This document shows, piece after piece, positions 26,834 through 38,090 of a stretch of 64,000 nt of DNA. The DNA lies in the NCBI GenBank assembly GCA_030145845.1, contig JAIXHJ010000003.1, forward strand, positions 1 to 64,000, given 5' to 3'. Below the pieces are notes generated by a model. It was not told the origin of the DNA and ran no database searches. It saw only the letters and a program-made list of their open reading frames with translations. The translations under genes and the position numbers were made by a program. Each line of letters begins with the position of its first letter. Position 1 is the stretch's first letter. The DNA is from Pseudomonadota bacterium (lineage in GTDB: Bacteria; Pseudomonadota; Gammaproteobacteria; Pseudomonadales; Oceanobacteraceae).

Positions 26834-27709
26834 ATGAAACTGAGACGCTATCTGATGGTGACCAAACCCGGCATTATCATGGGCAACCTGATTGCCACGG
26901 CGGGGGGATTTTTTCTCGCCGCTCAGGGGCATGTGGATGTCACGCTGCTGCTGGCGACGGTCATGGGTCTGTCTCTGGTGGTGGCTTCCGGTTGTGCCAT
27001 CAATAACTGTATCGACCGTGATATCGACAGCCGTATGCAGCGCACCCGTAACCGGGTGACGGTCACCGGGGAAATTTCCCCGGCGGCGGCACTGATGCAT
27101 GCGCTGGTGCTGGGTGTGGCAGGTTTTGCGCTGCTGGCCTGGCTGACCAATCCGGTGGCGCTGTTTTTTGCCGCAGCCGGTTTTGTGATTTATGTCGGTA
27201 TTTACAGTCTGTGGATGAAACGCAGTTCGGTTTACGGCACTTTAATCGGCAGCTTGTCAGGCGCGGTTCCCCCGGTGGTGGGCTACTGTGCGGTCAGCGG
27301 TACCTTTGATACCGGTGCCGCCATTCTGCTGCTGATGTTCTGTCTGTGGCAGATGCCGCATTCCTATGCCATCGGTATTTTCCGTTATGCGGATTATGAA
27401 GCAGCCGGTATTCCCGTGCTGCCGGTGGCGCAGGGAATTTCCAAAACCAAACTGCATATCGTGCTTTATATCCTGGCGTTTGCTCTGGTCACTGTTCTGC
27501 TGACCGCCACCGGCTATGCCGGTTATGGTTTTCTCAGCGTTGCCTGTGCCACCAGTCTGTGGTGGCTGGGTATGGCGCTGCGTGGCTGGCGGGTGGATGT
27601 CGATGATTATGGCTGGGCAAGGCAGGTGTTCGGATTTTCCATTATTACCATCACTGCATTAAGTGTGGCGATGGCGGTGGATTTCCGTGCTCCCGGGGTT
27701 TTGAGCTGA
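26834..27709 (+). CDS. cyoE: Protohaem IX farnesyltransferase (haem O synthase)
   Basis: 291 residues, UbiA-type prenyltransferase with about eight membrane helices. The first Asp-rich motif is [18 protein letters not shown]. It makes haem O for the oxidase encoded upstream. The ATG at 26834 is preceded by AAGGTGG; an in-frame GTG at 26825 is less likely because that would leave the ribosome binding site inside the gene. A terminator follows. Confidence 0.94.
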   Translation: MKLRRYLMVTKPGIIMGNLIATAGGFFLAAQGHVDVTLLLATVMGLSLVVASGCAINNCIDRDIDSRMQRTRNRVTVTGEISPAAALMHALVLGVAGFALLAWLTNPVALFFAAAGFVIYVGIYSLWMKRSSVYGTLIGSLSGAVPPVVGYCAVSGTFDTGAAILLLMFCLWQMPHSYAIGIFRYADYEAAGIPVLPVAQGISKTKLHIVLYILAFALVTVLLTATGYAGYGFLSVACATSLWWLGMALRGWRVDVDDYGWARQVFGFSIITITALSVAMAVDFRAPGVLS

Positions 27710-27735
27710 CATACCAGACCGTCAGTTCAGAGCAG

Positions 27736-27772
27736 AGCCGGAAGACGTTGAGGGTCGTCTTCCGGCTTTTTT
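27736..27772 (+). terminator. Rho-independent terminator after cyoE
   Basis: Twelve-base perfect stem, AGCCGGAAGACG (27736-27747) and CGTCTTCCGGCT (27756-27767), loop of eight, then TTTTTT. Confidence 0.9.
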
Positions 27773-27792
27773 GTTTTTATCCGTCGGTCGGA

Positions 27793-28872
27793 TTATTTCC
27801 CTGCCTGCTGCTGCAGCGCCCAGTCAATATGTTCCTGCACTAAGCTGCTGACCAGCGGCCTTTTGTTTTTTAACGCTTCTGCCACTTCGATGCTGTGCGG
27901 GGCATTGCCCAGTGCCACGGCGATATTGCGCAGCCAGTTTTCATAGCCGGTGCGGCGGATCGGCATGCCTTCGGTGTTTTTCAGAAAGGTGGCTTCATCC
28001 CAGGCGAATAATTCCAGCAGGCTGGCTTTATCCAGATTAGCGCGCGGGGAAAAATCCGCTTCGGTGGTGTGTCTGGAAAAACGGTTCCACGGACAACCGA
28101 TCTGACAGTCATCGCAGCCGAAAATGCGGTTGCCGATTCCCGGCCGCAGGTCTTCCGGAATCGGACCGTCCAGTTCGATGGTGAGGTAAGAAATACAACG
28201 GCGGGCATCCAGCACATGAGGGCCAACAAACGCCTGGGTCGGGCAGATATCCAGACAGCTGGTACAGCGGCCGCAGTGATCCTGCTCATAGGCATCGTCC
28301 ACCGGCAGCGGCAGGTCGGTGAGGATTTCGCCGAGAAAAAAATAGGAACCGGCTTTGCGGTTGATCAGCATGGTATTTTTGCCGATCCAGCCCAGCCCGG
28401 CCCGCTGCGCCAGCGCGCGTTCGAGCACCGGGGCGCTGTCGACAAAGGCGCGGAAGCCCATACTGCCGGCTGCCTGCTGTATGCGTTTGCCCAGCTGGGT
28501 CAGCCGTTTACGCAGCAGTTTGTGGTAGTCACGGCCGAGCGCATAGCGCGAAATGTAGGCCTGGTTTTTATCGCTGAGCTGGGCGGTCAGGCTGATGTCC
28601 GGCGGCAGATAATCCATGCGCAGGCTGATGACGCGCAGGGTGCCGGGCAGCAGTTCCTGTGGCCGCGAGCGCATGGTGCCGTGCTCGGCCATATAGTGCA
28701 TATCGCCGTGATAGCCGGCCGCTAGCCAGTCCTGCAGGCGCTGTTCGTGCTCGCCCAGATCGACACCGGTCACGCCCACCTGACGGAAGCCGGCTTCGGC
28801 GGCCCAGTCGGTGATACTGGCACGTAAGGTGGCCAGTTCGGCAGCAGACAGTGGTGGATTGTTGTCGGACAT
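27793..28872 (-). CDS. queG: Epoxyqueuosine reductase QueG
   Basis: 359 residues, cobalamin- and iron-sulfur-dependent enzyme for the last step of queuosine synthesis in tRNA. Two [4Fe-4S] motifs are visible, CGRCTSCLDICPTQAF and CDDCQIGCPWNRF. AQRAGLGWIGKNTMLI is typical of the family. It is divergent from nnr, with 62 bases between the start codons, the same arrangement as PA4950-PA4949. Confidence 0.95.
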   Translation of the reverse strand: MSDNNPPLSAAELATLRASITDWAAEAGFRQVGVTGVDLGEHEQRLQDWLAAGYHGDMHYMAEHGTMRSRPQELLPGTLRVISLRMDYLPPDISLTAQLSDKNQAYISRYALGRDYHKLLRKRLTQLGKRIQQAAGSMGFRAFVDSAPVLERALAQRAGLGWIGKNTMLINRKAGSYFFLGEILTDLPLPVDDAYEQDHCGRCTSCLDICPTQAFVGPHVLDARRCISYLTIELDGPIPEDLRPGIGNRIFGCDDCQIGCPWNRFSRHTTEADFSPRANLDKASLLELFAWDEATFLKNTEGMPIRRTGYENWLRNIAVALGNAPHSIEVAEALKNKRPLVSSLVQEHIDWALQQQAGK

Positions 28873-28934
28873 TTCGTGTTCAGCGGCAGCTTCTATATAA
28901 TTTTGAGAAATTTAACACATTGGACGTCCAACGG

Positions 28935-30452
28935 ATGAATCGACCTTACAGTGCCAGGGATCACCTGCCCGGAGAGCTCTACACGGCAGCACAGGTACGC
29001 GAACTCGACCGGCTGGCGATCGACGGCGCCGGGATTGATGGTTTTGAGCTGATGTCCCGTGCCGGCGAAGCAGCGTTTGCCTGTCTGCTGGAGCGCTGGC
29101 CGGAAGAAGAGCAGGTGTGCGTTTTTGCCGGGCCGGGCAATAATGGCGGTGATGCCTGGGTATTGGCGGCGCTGGCCTGCTATCACGGTATGCAGGTGCA
29201 GTTTTATACCGTTGGCGATATGAGTCGCCAGTCTGAGACTGCTGTGCAGGCGCGGCGGATGGCGGAGCAGGCCGGGGTGCAGGCGCAGGCTTTCCGCGGT
29301 GAACTGGATTACGACGGCCATATTATTGTCGACGGACTGCTGGGCACCGGCCTGAATGCTGAGGTGCGCGGTGATTTTGCCACGGCAATTGCCGCCATGA
29401 ATCAGCACCGCGCTGACGTGCTGGCGCTGGACCTGCCCTCCGGCCTCAATGCCGATACCGGCGTGGTGATGGGCTGTGCGCTGCAGGCAGCGATGACGGT
29501 GACTTTTATCGGTATGAAGCAGGGGCTGCTGACCGCCTCCGGCCCCGATGTGTGTGGCGAAATTGCCTTTGCGTCACTGGCGGTTGATCCGCTGCTGTAC
29601 ACGCGCCTGCCGCCAGCGGCAGAGCGCATCAGCTGGGATCGTCTTGACCGTCTGGGGCAGCGTCTGCCGGCCCGTCACGGTAATGCGCATAAAGGGGATT
29701 TCGGTCATGTACTGGTGATCGGTGGCGATACCGGTATGGGCGGTGCGGCGGCCATGGCTGCCGAAGCGGCGGGCCGCTGTGGTGCGGGTCTGGTCAGCTG
29801 TGCCACGCGCACTGAGCATGTGCTGCCGCTGCTGGTGCGGCGGCCGGAGGTGATGGTGCGGGGCGTGGAATCCGGCCTTGAACTGCAGCCGTTGCTGACA
29901 CGGGCCAGCGTGCTGGCCGCCGGCCCGGGCCTGGGCCAGAGCAGCTGGTCAGAACTGCTGTTACAGCAGGTACTGGGATCGTCACTGCCGCTGGTACTGG
30001 ATGCCGATGCGCTGAATATGCTGGCGTCGCCGGGCTGGCAGTGTGATTTTTCCGGCCGTGACGTCATACTGACGCCTCATCCGGGGGAAGCCGCCCGTCT
30101 GCTGGGCTGCAGCACGGCGCAGGTGCAGGCAGACCGCTTCGCTGCTGCACGGACGCTGGCGGAACGATATCAGGCGGTTGTGGTTCTTAAAGGACAGGGC
30201 TCGCTGATTGCGCTGCCGCAGGGTGAGGTATCCCTGTGCACCGACGGTAATCCGGGTATGAGCAGTGGTGGTATGGGTGATGTGCTCAGTGGTGTGCTGG
30301 CGGCGCTGCTGGCACAGGGCATGAGTGCTGCCGCCGCCGCCCGTTATGGTATCTGTCTGCACAGTGCCGCGGCCGATCTGGCCGCACAGCGTGGTCAGCG
30401 TGGACTGCTGGCCACCGACCTGATGATGGTTTTACGGGAGTTAATAAACTGA
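28935..30452 (+). CDS. nnr: Bifunctional NAD(P)H-hydrate epimerase/dehydratase
   Basis: 505 residues with two domains. The N-terminal YjeF epimerase domain has CVFAGPGNNGGDAWVLA and DGLLGTGLN. The C-terminal ADP/ATP-dependent dehydratase domain has HKGDFGHVLVIGGDTGMGGA, DADALNML and the NPGMSSGGMGDVLSG motif. It repairs damaged nicotinamide cofactors. The start at 28935 (MNRPYSARDHLPG) is chosen; the longer frame overlaps queG. Its stop overlaps the tsaE start (TGATG). Confidence 0.93.
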   Translation: MNRPYSARDHLPGELYTAAQVRELDRLAIDGAGIDGFELMSRAGEAAFACLLERWPEEEQVCVFAGPGNNGGDAWVLAALACYHGMQVQFYTVGDMSRQSETAVQARRMAEQAGVQAQAFRGELDYDGHIIVDGLLGTGLNAEVRGDFATAIAAMNQHRADVLALDLPSGLNADTGVVMGCALQAAMTVTFIGMKQGLLTASGPDVCGEIAFASLAVDPLLYTRLPPAAERISWDRLDRLGQRLPARHGNAHKGDFGHVLVIGGDTGMGGAAAMAAEAAGRCGAGLVSCATRTEHVLPLLVRRPEVMVRGVESGLELQPLLTRASVLAAGPGLGQSSWSELLLQQVLGSSLPLVLDADALNMLASPGWQCDFSGRDVILTPHPGEAARLLGCSTAQVQADRFAAARTLAERYQAVVVLKGQGSLIALPQGEVSLCTDGNPGMSSGGMGDVLSGVLAALLAQGMSAAAAARYGICLHSAAADLAAQRGQRGLLATDLMMVLRELIN

Positions 30453-30940
30453 TGTCCATTCGCCTCACCGGTGAACAGAAAATGCTGGAATTTGCTGCTG
30501 CCTGCGCTCCGCTGCTGGCGGTGGGCGGACTGGTTTTCCTTGAAGGTACGCTGGGGGCCGGTAAAACCACCTTCAGCCGTGGTCTGATTCAGGCGCTGGG
30601 TCATCAGGGCGCAGTAAAAAGCCCGACCTATACGCTGGTGGAAGATTATGAACTGAACTCAGCGCATGTCTGTCATTTTGACCTCTACCGTCTGGGTGAC
30701 CCGGAAGAACTCGAATTTATGGGCATCCGTGACTATCTCGACCAGCAGGCGCTGTGCCTGATTGAATGGGCGGAAAAAGGGCAGGGCATTCTGCCGCCGG
30801 CGGATCTGATTCTGCATATCGACGATCTGGGTGACAGCCGCGAACTGAGCTGGGAAGCGGCGACCGATAAAGGCCGCCACTGGTGCGGGACACTGGATCG
30901 GCTGGCCGCAGCTCAGACCAACGCCGGGGATAACACATGA
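30452..30940 (+). CDS. tsaE: tRNA t6A synthesis ATPase TsaE
   Basis: 162 residues. P-loop FLEGTLGAGKTTFSRGL, then SPTYTLVEDY and HFDLYRLGDPEELEFMGIRDY, all landmarks of TsaE. It works with TsaB and TsaD in making threonylcarbamoyladenosine on tRNA. It is coupled to nnr upstream and to amiB downstream by overlapping stop and start codons. Confidence 0.94.
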   Translation: MSIRLTGEQKMLEFAAACAPLLAVGGLVFLEGTLGAGKTTFSRGLIQALGHQGAVKSPTYTLVEDYELNSAHVCHFDLYRLGDPEELEFMGIRDYLDQQALCLIEWAEKGQGILPPADLILHIDDLGDSRELSWEAATDKGRHWCGTLDRLAAAQTNAGDNT

Positions 30941-32250
30941 GACTGTTGTTGTGTCTCACACTGCTGCTGGGCGGCATCGCGCCGGCGCTGGCTGATGTGC
31001 AGGAAGTGCGGGTCTGGCAGTCGCCGGATAAAACCCGGCTGGTATTTGACCTGTCGGCCCCGTCTGAACACAAAATTTTTACCCTCAATAATCCCGACCG
31101 GGTCGTGATTGATCTGGACAACGCGCGGCTGAACGCCGATCTTGGCGGGCTGGACACCCGCTCCACCTCGATCCGTAAACTGCGCAGCGGTACCCGCAAT
31201 CAGAAAGACCTGCGCATCGTGATTGATGTGGCCGAGCCGGTGAATGCCAGCAGTTTCCCGCTGGCACCGAATGATGTTTACCCGAATTACCGCCTGGTGG
31301 TCGACCTTGAACAGAGCAACAAGGCCAGGGCCGTGGTACCGGTTAAAAAAGCGGATGACGGTTACGACGATAACAAGCGCGATATTATTATTGCCATCGA
31401 TGCCGGTCATGGCGGGGAAGACCCGGGCGCCATTGGTTATGGCCGTACCAAAGAAAAAAATGTGGTGCTGGCAGTGGCCAAAGAGCTGGAGCGGCTGCTG
31501 AAAGCTGAGCGCGGTTTTGCGCCGTTTATGGTACGCACAGGAGATTACTATATCGGCCTGCGTGAGCGCACTAACCGTGCGCGGAAAGCCAATGCCGATT
31601 TCTTCGTTTCCATTCACGCTGATGCTTTCAAATATGCCAGCGCCCGTGGCAGTTCGGTGTATATGCTGTCGGAACGTGGCGCGACCAGTGAAGCCGCACG
31701 CTGGCTGGCGGACAAAGAAAATGAATCCGATCTGGTCGGTGGTGTCAGTCTGGAAGATAAGGAAGATCACCTGGCGATGACGCTGCTCGACCTGTCCATG
31801 ACGCACAAACGCAATGCCAGTGTGCAGCTGGGTAATTCCATTCTCGGTCAGATGGGGCAGATTTCCACGCTGCATAAAAAACAGGTGGAGGAAGCGGCAT
31901 TTGTGGTGCTGAAGGCACCGGATATTCCGGCGCTGCTGGTGGAGACCGGGTTTATTTCCAATCCGCAGGAAGCGCGCAAGCTGGCGGACAAAAGTTATCA
32001 GCAGAAACTGGCACGGGCGATATTTACCGGAGTGACCGGTTATTTCCGTACTCATCCGCCACGCGGCACGCTGCTGGCGGCAGAAAGAGAAACGGCGCCG
32101 GTATTCAGCACTTACGTGATCCGCAGTGGTGATACACTGTCGGAAATTGCCGTCCGTAACGGTATTGCGGTGAACGATCTGCGCCGTCTCAATGACCTGA
32201 AAAACGATCAGCTGCGCATTGGTCAGCGCATCAAAATCCCGAACACCTGA
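30937..32250 (+). CDS. amiB: N-acetylmuramoyl-L-alanine amidase AmiB with LysM domain
   Basis: 437 residues: a cleaved signal peptide ([17 protein letters not shown]), an AMIN domain (about 20-130) for septal targeting, a zinc-dependent Amidase_3 domain (about 150-370) and one C-terminal LysM repeat ([20 protein letters not shown]). Zinc ligands lie in [16 protein letters not shown] and the SIHADAF region; [10 protein letters not shown] holds the catalytic Glu. It cuts septal peptidoglycan for daughter-cell separation. ATGA overlap with tsaE. Confidence 0.93.
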   Translation: MRLLLCLTLLLGGIAPALADVQEVRVWQSPDKTRLVFDLSAPSEHKIFTLNNPDRVVIDLDNARLNADLGGLDTRSTSIRKLRSGTRNQKDLRIVIDVAEPVNASSFPLAPNDVYPNYRLVVDLEQSNKARAVVPVKKADDGYDDNKRDIIIAIDAGHGGEDPGAIGYGRTKEKNVVLAVAKELERLLKAERGFAPFMVRTGDYYIGLRERTNRARKANADFFVSIHADAFKYASARGSSVYMLSERGATSEAARWLADKENESDLVGGVSLEDKEDHLAMTLLDLSMTHKRNASVQLGNSILGQMGQISTLHKKQVEEAAFVVLKAPDIPALLVETGFISNPQEARKLADKSYQQKLARAIFTGVTGYFRTHPPRGTLLAAERETAPVFSTYVIRSGDTLSEIAVRNGIAVNDLRRLNDLKNDQLRIGQRIKIPNT

Positions 32251-32279
32251 ATGTATCTGACCCCGGGCCGGAAGTTTTT

Positions 32280-34160
32280 ATGAGCAGAATCCATTTACTG
32301 TCACCACGGCTGGCGAACCAGATTGCGGCCGGCGAAGTCGTGGAGCGGCCGGCCAATATCGTCAAAGAGCTGGTGGAAAATGCCCTCGATGCGGGCGCCG
32401 GCCGGATCGAAATTGATGCCGAGCAGGGCGGGGTCAAACTGCTGCGTATCCGTGATGACGGGCATGGCATTGATAAAGACGATCTGCCGCTGGCGCTGAG
32501 CCGTCATGCCACCAGTAAAATTACCACGCTGGACGATCTGGAAGCCGTTGGCAGCCTTGGCTTCCGTGGGGAAGCGCTGGCCAGTATCAGTTCCGTCACG
32601 CGCCTGACGCTGACCTCAAAAACCTCAGAAGCTGCGGAAGCCTGGAGCGTGAATGTCGAAGGCCGGGATATGGCGGCCAGTGTCAGTCCGGCTGCGCATC
32701 CCACCGGGACCACCGTCGAAGTGCGGGATCTGTTTTTTAATACCCCGGCACGGCGTAAATTTCTGCGTACCGAAAAAACCGAATTTTCTCATCTGGAAGA
32801 ATACGTCAAGCGGCTGGCGTTAAGCCGTTACGATGTGGCTTTTTCGCTGCGCCATAATGGCCGTGTGATTCATCAGCTGCGCGCCGCTGAGCGTGAACTG
32901 GAAAAAGAAAAACGGGTGGCCAGTCTGCTCAGTGCGGATTTTATCGACAGTGCGGTGCGCATTGATGCTGAGGCGGCCGGGCTGACGCTGGAAGGCTGGG
33001 TCGGCCTGCCGACCTTCTCCCGCTCACAGGCGGATATGCAGTATTTCTTTGTTAACGGCCGTGTGGTGCGCGACAAACTGGTGGTGCACGCGATCAAACA
33101 GGCCTACCGTGATGTGCTCTATCACGGCCGTCAGCCGGCATTTGTGCTGTATCTGTGGCTGGAGCCGAAACTGGTGGATGTGAATGTGCATCCGACCAAA
33201 CACGAAGTGCGTTTCCGTGACGGGCGGCTGGTGCATGATTTTCTCTTCCGCACGCTGCACCGCGCTCTGGGCGATGTGCGCCCGGAAGACCGTCTGAGCG
33301 GGAATGCCATGGGCACCACGCCAGGCAGTCTGACCAGTGCACCGCTGAGCAGTCAGCCGGCGCCGGCGACCGGGGTACAGGCCGGTGAATTTCAGGAGCA
33401 GCCCCGACTCGACTGGCAGGCACAGCGGCCGGCCGCAACAGGGTTGTCGCCGTCTTATTCGCGGGAACCGGTCAGCCGCTCGGCGGTCGCCGAACAACTG
33501 CATGCTTATCAGCAGATGAGTGACGCGCAGGTGCCTGCGCCGGCACCACAGGCACTGCCTGAGGCGGATGCCGATATGCCGCCGCTGGGCTTTGCCATTG
33601 CTCAGCTGCACGGCATTTATATTCTTGCCCAGAACGCCATCGGCATGGTGGTGGTGGATATGCACGCCGCCCACGAGCGCATTACCTATGAGCGGCTGAA
33701 AACCGCCGTCGATCAGCAGGGCGTGCAGACGCAGCCGTTGCTGGTGCCGGTGACACTGGCGGTCAGTGAACGGGAAGCCGACGCTGCCGAGCAGTTTGCC
33801 GATGAATTCCGCCAGCTGGGTGTGGAGCTGGCGCGGGTGGCGCCGGAGAGTATTGTTGTACGCCAGATTCCGGTGCTGCTGCAGCAGGCCGAAGTGCCGC
33901 GTCTGGTCACCGATATGCTCGGCGACCTGATGGAGCATGGCACCTCCGACCGGCTGTTATCGCACCGCAATGAACTGTTATCGACCATGGCCTGTCATGG
34001 CTCGGTACGCGCCAACCGCAGACTGACGGTGCCGGAAATGAATGCCCTGCTGCGGGATATGGAAGCCACCGAACGTAGCGGTCAGTGTAATCACGGCCGT
34101 CCGACCTGGACCCAGCTGAGCATGAGTGAACTGGACAAACTGTTTCTGCGGGGCCGTTAA
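32280..34160 (+). CDS. mutL: DNA mismatch repair protein MutL
   Basis: 626 residues. The N-terminal GHKL ATPase has [35 protein letters not shown] and [12 protein letters not shown]. The transducer part has [12 protein letters not shown] variable Pro/Ala-rich linker (about 340-430) leads to the C-terminal dimerisation domain. It couples mismatch recognition by MutS to downstream repair. No DQHA(X)2E(X)4E endonuclease motif is seen; [13 protein letters not shown] stands at that position, as in methyl-directed gammaproteobacterial MutL. Its stop overlaps the miaA start (TAATG). Confidence 0.95.
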   Translation: MSRIHLLSPRLANQIAAGEVVERPANIVKELVENALDAGAGRIEIDAEQGGVKLLRIRDDGHGIDKDDLPLALSRHATSKITTLDDLEAVGSLGFRGEALASISSVTRLTLTSKTSEAAEAWSVNVEGRDMAASVSPAAHPTGTTVEVRDLFFNTPARRKFLRTEKTEFSHLEEYVKRLALSRYDVAFSLRHNGRVIHQLRAAERELEKEKRVASLLSADFIDSAVRIDAEAAGLTLEGWVGLPTFSRSQADMQYFFVNGRVVRDKLVVHAIKQAYRDVLYHGRQPAFVLYLWLEPKLVDVNVHPTKHEVRFRDGRLVHDFLFRTLHRALGDVRPEDRLSGNAMGTTPGSLTSAPLSSQPAPATGVQAGEFQEQPRLDWQAQRPAATGLSPSYSREPVSRSAVAEQLHAYQQMSDAQVPAPAPQALPEADADMPPLGFAIAQLHGIYILAQNAIGMVVVDMHAAHERITYERLKTAVDQQGVQTQPLLVPVTLAVSEREADAAEQFADEFRQLGVELARVAPESIVVRQIPVLLQQAEVPRLVTDMLGDLMEHGTSDRLLSHRNELLSTMACHGSVRANRRLTVPEMNALLRDMEATERSGQCNHGRPTWTQLSMSELDKLFLRGR

Positions 34161-35119
34161 TGACTCAGATCCGTGAACTGCCGCCGGCCATTTTCCTGAT
34201 GGGGCCGACCGCCTCCGGCAAAACTGCGCTGGCACTGGAACTGGTGGATAAATACCCGTGCGAAATCATCAGTGTGGATTCGGCGCTGGTGTACAAAGGC
34301 ATGGATATCGGCACCGCCAAACCGGATGCCGTCATGCTACAGCGTGCCCCGCACCGGCTGATTGACCTGATTGATCCGGCTGACAGTTATTCCGCTGCGA
34401 CCTTCCGTGAGGACGCTCTGCGGGAGATGGCGGATATCACCGCCTGTGGCAAAGTGCCGCTGCTGGTTGGTGGCACCATGATGTATTTCAAATTTCTGCG
34501 TGATGGCGCTGCGCAGTTACCGCCGTCGGTGCCGGAAGTGCGTGAGCGCCTGCTGGCGGAAGGGCTGCAGCATGGCTGGCCGGCCATGCATGCACGGCTG
34601 GCAGGGATTGATCCTGAATCCGCAGCGCGGCTGAAGCCGATGGATTCACAGCGCATCCAGCGGGCGCTGGAAGTGTGGGAAATATCCGGCAAGACCCTCT
34701 CCCAGCTGTGGGCCGAACAGAAAACCGAACCTTTACCTTACCATGTCGTCAATCTGGCAGTCTGTCCGGCGCAACGCAGTGTTCTGCACGAGCGCATAGC
34801 GCTGCGCTTCCGGCAGATGGTGGCGCAGGGATTTGTCGACGAGGTGCGTGGCCTCTACGCCCGCGGCGATCTGGACGTGAATATGCCGTCGGTACGCTGC
34901 GTTGGTTACCGTCAGGTGTGGGATTATCTGGACGGTAAATATGAGTATGAGGAAATGATTGAACGTGGCATCATAGCCACGCGCCAACTGGCAAAGCGTC
35001 AGATTACCTGGTTGCGGAGCTGGCCGGATCTTCACTGGCTGGATACTGATGACAGTAATCTTCTGCAAAGCGCCTTGAAAATCCTGCATGCCAACGCCAT
35101 ATTTGACGCATCGTCCTGA
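34160..35119 (+). CDS. miaA: tRNA dimethylallyltransferase MiaA
   Basis: 319 residues. P-loop [18 protein letters not shown], then [18 protein letters not shown] and [16 protein letters not shown]. It adds an isopentenyl group to A37 of tRNAs reading codons that begin with U. The C-terminal [13 protein letters not shown] is typical. It is followed 103 bases later by hfq, the common enterobacterial and pseudomonad order. Confidence 0.95.
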   Translation: MTQIRELPPAIFLMGPTASGKTALALELVDKYPCEIISVDSALVYKGMDIGTAKPDAVMLQRAPHRLIDLIDPADSYSAATFREDALREMADITACGKVPLLVGGTMMYFKFLRDGAAQLPPSVPEVRERLLAEGLQHGWPAMHARLAGIDPESAARLKPMDSQRIQRALEVWEISGKTLSQLWAEQKTEPLPYHVVNLAVCPAQRSVLHERIALRFRQMVAQGFVDEVRGLYARGDLDVNMPSVRCVGYRQVWDYLDGKYEYEEMIERGIIATRQLAKRQITWLRSWPDLHWLDTDDSNLLQSALKILHANAIFDASS

Positions 35120-35222
35120 ATTCGCAGCCTTACCGCCTGGCGTCGCTCCGGACGAAACTGGGGCTTATTTCTTTTTTGGCTGTCCCCGCATTGGACGGCA
35201 AACCTTATTTAAGGAGACTGTT

Positions 35223-35471
35223 ATGTCAAAAGGGCACTCGCTACAAGACCCTTATCTCAACCAGCTGCGCAAAGAGCGTATCCCTGTATCCATTTTTCTG
35301 GTTAATGGTATCAAGCTGCAGGGCCAGATCGAATCCTTCGATCAGTTCGTTATCCTGTTAAAAAACACGGTAAGTCAGATGGTGTACAAGCACGCGATTT
35401 CGACGGTTGTTCCGTCACGCAATGTGCGTATGGCACCAGCAGACAGTGAAGACGGTCAGTCAGAAGACTAA
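35223..35471 (+). CDS. hfq: RNA chaperone Hfq
   Basis: 82 residues with the Sm fold: Sm1 ([20 protein letters not shown]) and Sm2 ([17 protein letters not shown]), the latter with the YKHA motif. The C-terminal tail is short, as in Pseudomonas (82 residues) rather than E. coli (102). AAGGAG lies 7 bases before the ATG at 35223; the longer frame starting in miaA is rejected. Its distal face binds A-rich repeats, the very motif type found in the predicted RNA at 63.3-63.5 kb. Confidence 0.97.
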   Translation: MSKGHSLQDPYLNQLRKERIPVSIFLVNGIKLQGQIESFDQFVILLKNTVSQMVYKHAISTVVPSRNVRMAPADSEDGQSED

Positions 35472-35489
35472 TCGCGGGAGCCGCTTACC

Positions 35490-36800
35490 TTGTTCTTTGA
35501 ACGCCCTGATAACGGCGGCGAAACCGCAGTACTGGTCCATATCGACTTTCCCGAAGGGCCAAATCGCGAGGATCTTTATGAATTCCGCGATCTGGTCATT
35601 TCTGCCGGGGCCGATCCGGTTGAGCTGATTACCGCCAAACGGACCGTGCCGGATGCCAAAACCTTTATCGGTAAAGGCAAGGTGGAAGAAATCGCTGAGG
35701 TTCTGCGTCTGCATGGCGCTGAGCTGGTGATTTTCAATCATGGTCTTTCCCCCAGCCAGGAACGTAACCTCGAACGTGCCCTGCAATGCCGCGTGCTCGA
35801 CCGCACCGGTCTGATCCTCGATATTTTTGCCCAGCGTGCCCGTACCCATGAAGGTAAGCTTCAGGTTGAACTGGCACAGCTGCAGTATCAGTCGACCCGT
35901 CTGGTACGGGGCTGGACTCACCTGGAACGGCAGAAAGGTGGTATCGGTCTGCGTGGTCCGGGTGAAACCCAGCTGGAAACCGACCGCCGTCTGCTGCGCG
36001 AGCGGGTGAAAACCATTCACGCGCGGCTGGAAAAGGTGCACGCCCAGCGTGACCAGGTACGCCGTGCGCGCAAACGTTCAGAGATTCCGGCAGTGGCCAT
36101 TGTCGGCTACACCAATGCCGGCAAATCTACCCTGTTCAATACCCTGACCAGCTCCGAGGTGTATGCGGCCAATCAGTTATTTGCCACGCTCGACCCGACC
36201 TTGCGCCGTTATCCGGTGGAGAACGTCGGTGAGGTGGTGCTGGCTGATACCGTGGGCTTTATCCGCCATCTGCCGCATAAACTGGTGGAAGCCTTTAAAG
36301 CTACCCTGCAGGAAGCGGCCGACGCCGATCTGCTGATGCATGTGATCGACTGCGCAGCGGAAGAGCGTGATGCCAATATTGAGCAGGTTGAGCTGGTACT
36401 GAAAGAAATTGATGCCGATAAGGCGCTGCAGCTGCGCGTGTACAACAAGATTGACCTGCTGGAACACGCTGAAGCGCGCATCGACCGTGACGACAGTGGC
36501 CGGCCGGTGGCCGTCTGGGTATCGGCGCAGCAACAGCAGGGACTGGAGTTGCTGAATCAGGCATTGGGTGAGCTGCTGGCCACCGATATGTTCTCGGCAG
36601 ACATTACCCTGCAGCCGCAGGATGCCAAGTTACGGGCAATTCTTTACGAAATTGGTGCTATTGAGAAAGAACACTGTGCGGAAAACGGTGATATGGTACT
36701 GACAATCCGTTTACAACGTCAGGATTTCCGGCGGGCACTGGCCCGGGCCAATATCGACCAAAGTCGTTTTCTGGAGCCGGAAAAAGAAGCTTGGCACTGA
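35490..36800 (+). CDS. hflX: Ribosome-splitting GTPase HflX
   Basis: 436 residues. An N-terminal HflX domain (VELITAKRTVPDAKTFIGKG) and the glycine-rich GIGLRGPGETQLETDRR precede the GTPase domain with G1 GYTNAGKSTLFN, G3 DTVGFI and G4 NKIDLL. It rescues stalled ribosomes under stress. The start is TTG at 35490 with GGGAG upstream. There is no ATG nearby that would keep the conserved N-terminus (FFERPDNGGETAVLVHIDF). Confidence 0.93.
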   Translation: MFFERPDNGGETAVLVHIDFPEGPNREDLYEFRDLVISAGADPVELITAKRTVPDAKTFIGKGKVEEIAEVLRLHGAELVIFNHGLSPSQERNLERALQCRVLDRTGLILDIFAQRARTHEGKLQVELAQLQYQSTRLVRGWTHLERQKGGIGLRGPGETQLETDRRLLRERVKTIHARLEKVHAQRDQVRRARKRSEIPAVAIVGYTNAGKSTLFNTLTSSEVYAANQLFATLDPTLRRYPVENVGEVVLADTVGFIRHLPHKLVEAFKATLQEAADADLLMHVIDCAAEERDANIEQVELVLKEIDADKALQLRVYNKIDLLEHAEARIDRDDSGRPVAVWVSAQQQQGLELLNQALGELLATDMFSADITLQPQDAKLRAILYEIGAIEKEHCAENGDMVLTIRLQRQDFRRALARANIDQSRFLEPEKEAWH

Positions 36801-36905
36801 GATTCAGGCGGGACTGAAGGCCGGAACAGGATTCAGTCGCCGCCTAAATCCGTTATGATTGGTTAACAGATAAGATAAAAACTGTCTTCCTAACTGGAGT
36901 GATAT

Positions 36906-38090
36906 ATGGCCTGGAATGAGCCCGGCGGAAAGGGCAATCCTAATGACCCATGGGGAAATAACAACCGTGGCGGTGACAAGAACCGCGGCGGTGGTAATCA
37001 GCCACCGGATCTGGATGAAGCTCTCAAGCAGCTGATGGATAAGCTGAATGGTTTGTTCGGTGGTGGCAAACGTAATAACAATAACCGCAAGGGCGGTGGC
37101 GGTGCCGGCGGTCTGTTCGGTATCGGTGCAGCCATTATTGTGGTTCTGCTGGTATTCAATTCTGTCTATACCCTGGATGAACAGGAACGGGGTGTGGTTC
37201 TGCGCCTCGGCAAATACCTGAAAACGGAAAATCCGGGTCTGCGTTTCAAAATCCCGCTGGTGGATCAGGTCATCCCTGTGGCGACCACCAAGGTCCGTGA
37301 ATCCGAAATCAAAGAACGTATGCTGACCGAAGACGAGAATATCGTTGAAGTCGAACTTAACGTGCAGTACCGCGTGAGCGATCCGGTGGCCTTTGCCCTG
37401 CGGGTTGAGCAGCCGGAGCGTACGCTGCTGTCGGCAGCTGAAAGTGCCCTGCGTCACGAAGTGGGCTCCGCTGCCATGGACCCGATTCTGACCACCGGCC
37501 GGGCGGAACTGGCCGATAAAGTGCAGACCCGTCTGCAGGATTACCTCGACCGTTACGAAACCGGTATGGTGCTGAGCAACGTTAACATCAAGGACGCGCG
37601 CCCGCCGGCTCAGGTGAAAGATGCGTTTGACGATGTACAGAAAGCGAAGAACGACAAAGAAACCATGACCAACCAGGCGGAGTCATACGCCAATTCCATT
37701 GTGCCGGAATCCCGTGGTAAGGCGCAGCGTCAGCTGGAAGAAGCCGCAGCTTATAAAGAACGTGTCATCGCCCGTGCACAGGGTGAAGCGTCACGCTTCG
37801 ATCAGCTCTACGCCGAATACAGAAAGGCGCCTGAGGTTACCCGTGAGCGTCTGTATATCGATGCCGTGTCTGAAGTTTATGGCAAGAGCAGCAAGGTGCT
37901 GGTGGACGTCGATGGCGGCAACAACATGATGTACCTGCCACTGGATAAACTGATGCAGAGTCTGCCGGCCGCTCCGGGCAGTGCGCAGCTGAGCAACAGT
38001 GATATTTCCCGTCTGACCGATCAGGTGCTGAGCGAAGTCCGTTCACGTCAGAGTAATTCAGGTACTACTACACGCCGGGAGGGCCGCTAA
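36906..38090 (+). CDS. hflK: FtsH regulator HflK
   Basis: 394 residues. A Gly/Asn-rich cytoplasmic N-terminus (GNNNRGGDKNRGGGNQPP) precedes one membrane helix (LFGIGAAIIVVLLVFNSVYT), an SPFH/band 7 domain in the periplasm and a helical coiled-coil C-terminus. With HflC it encloses the protease FtsH and controls its access to substrates. Its stop overlaps the hflC start (TAATG). Confidence 0.94.
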   Translation: MAWNEPGGKGNPNDPWGNNNRGGDKNRGGGNQPPDLDEALKQLMDKLNGLFGGGKRNNNNRKGGGGAGGLFGIGAAIIVVLLVFNSVYTLDEQERGVVLRLGKYLKTENPGLRFKIPLVDQVIPVATTKVRESEIKERMLTEDENIVEVELNVQYRVSDPVAFALRVEQPERTLLSAAESALRHEVGSAAMDPILTTGRAELADKVQTRLQDYLDRYETGMVLSNVNIKDARPPAQVKDAFDDVQKAKNDKETMTNQAESYANSIVPESRGKAQRQLEEAAAYKERVIARAQGEASRFDQLYAEYRKAPEVTRERLYIDAVSEVYGKSSKVLVDVDGGNNMMYLPLDKLMQSLPAAPGSAQLSNSDISRLTDQVLSEVRSRQSNSGTTTRREGR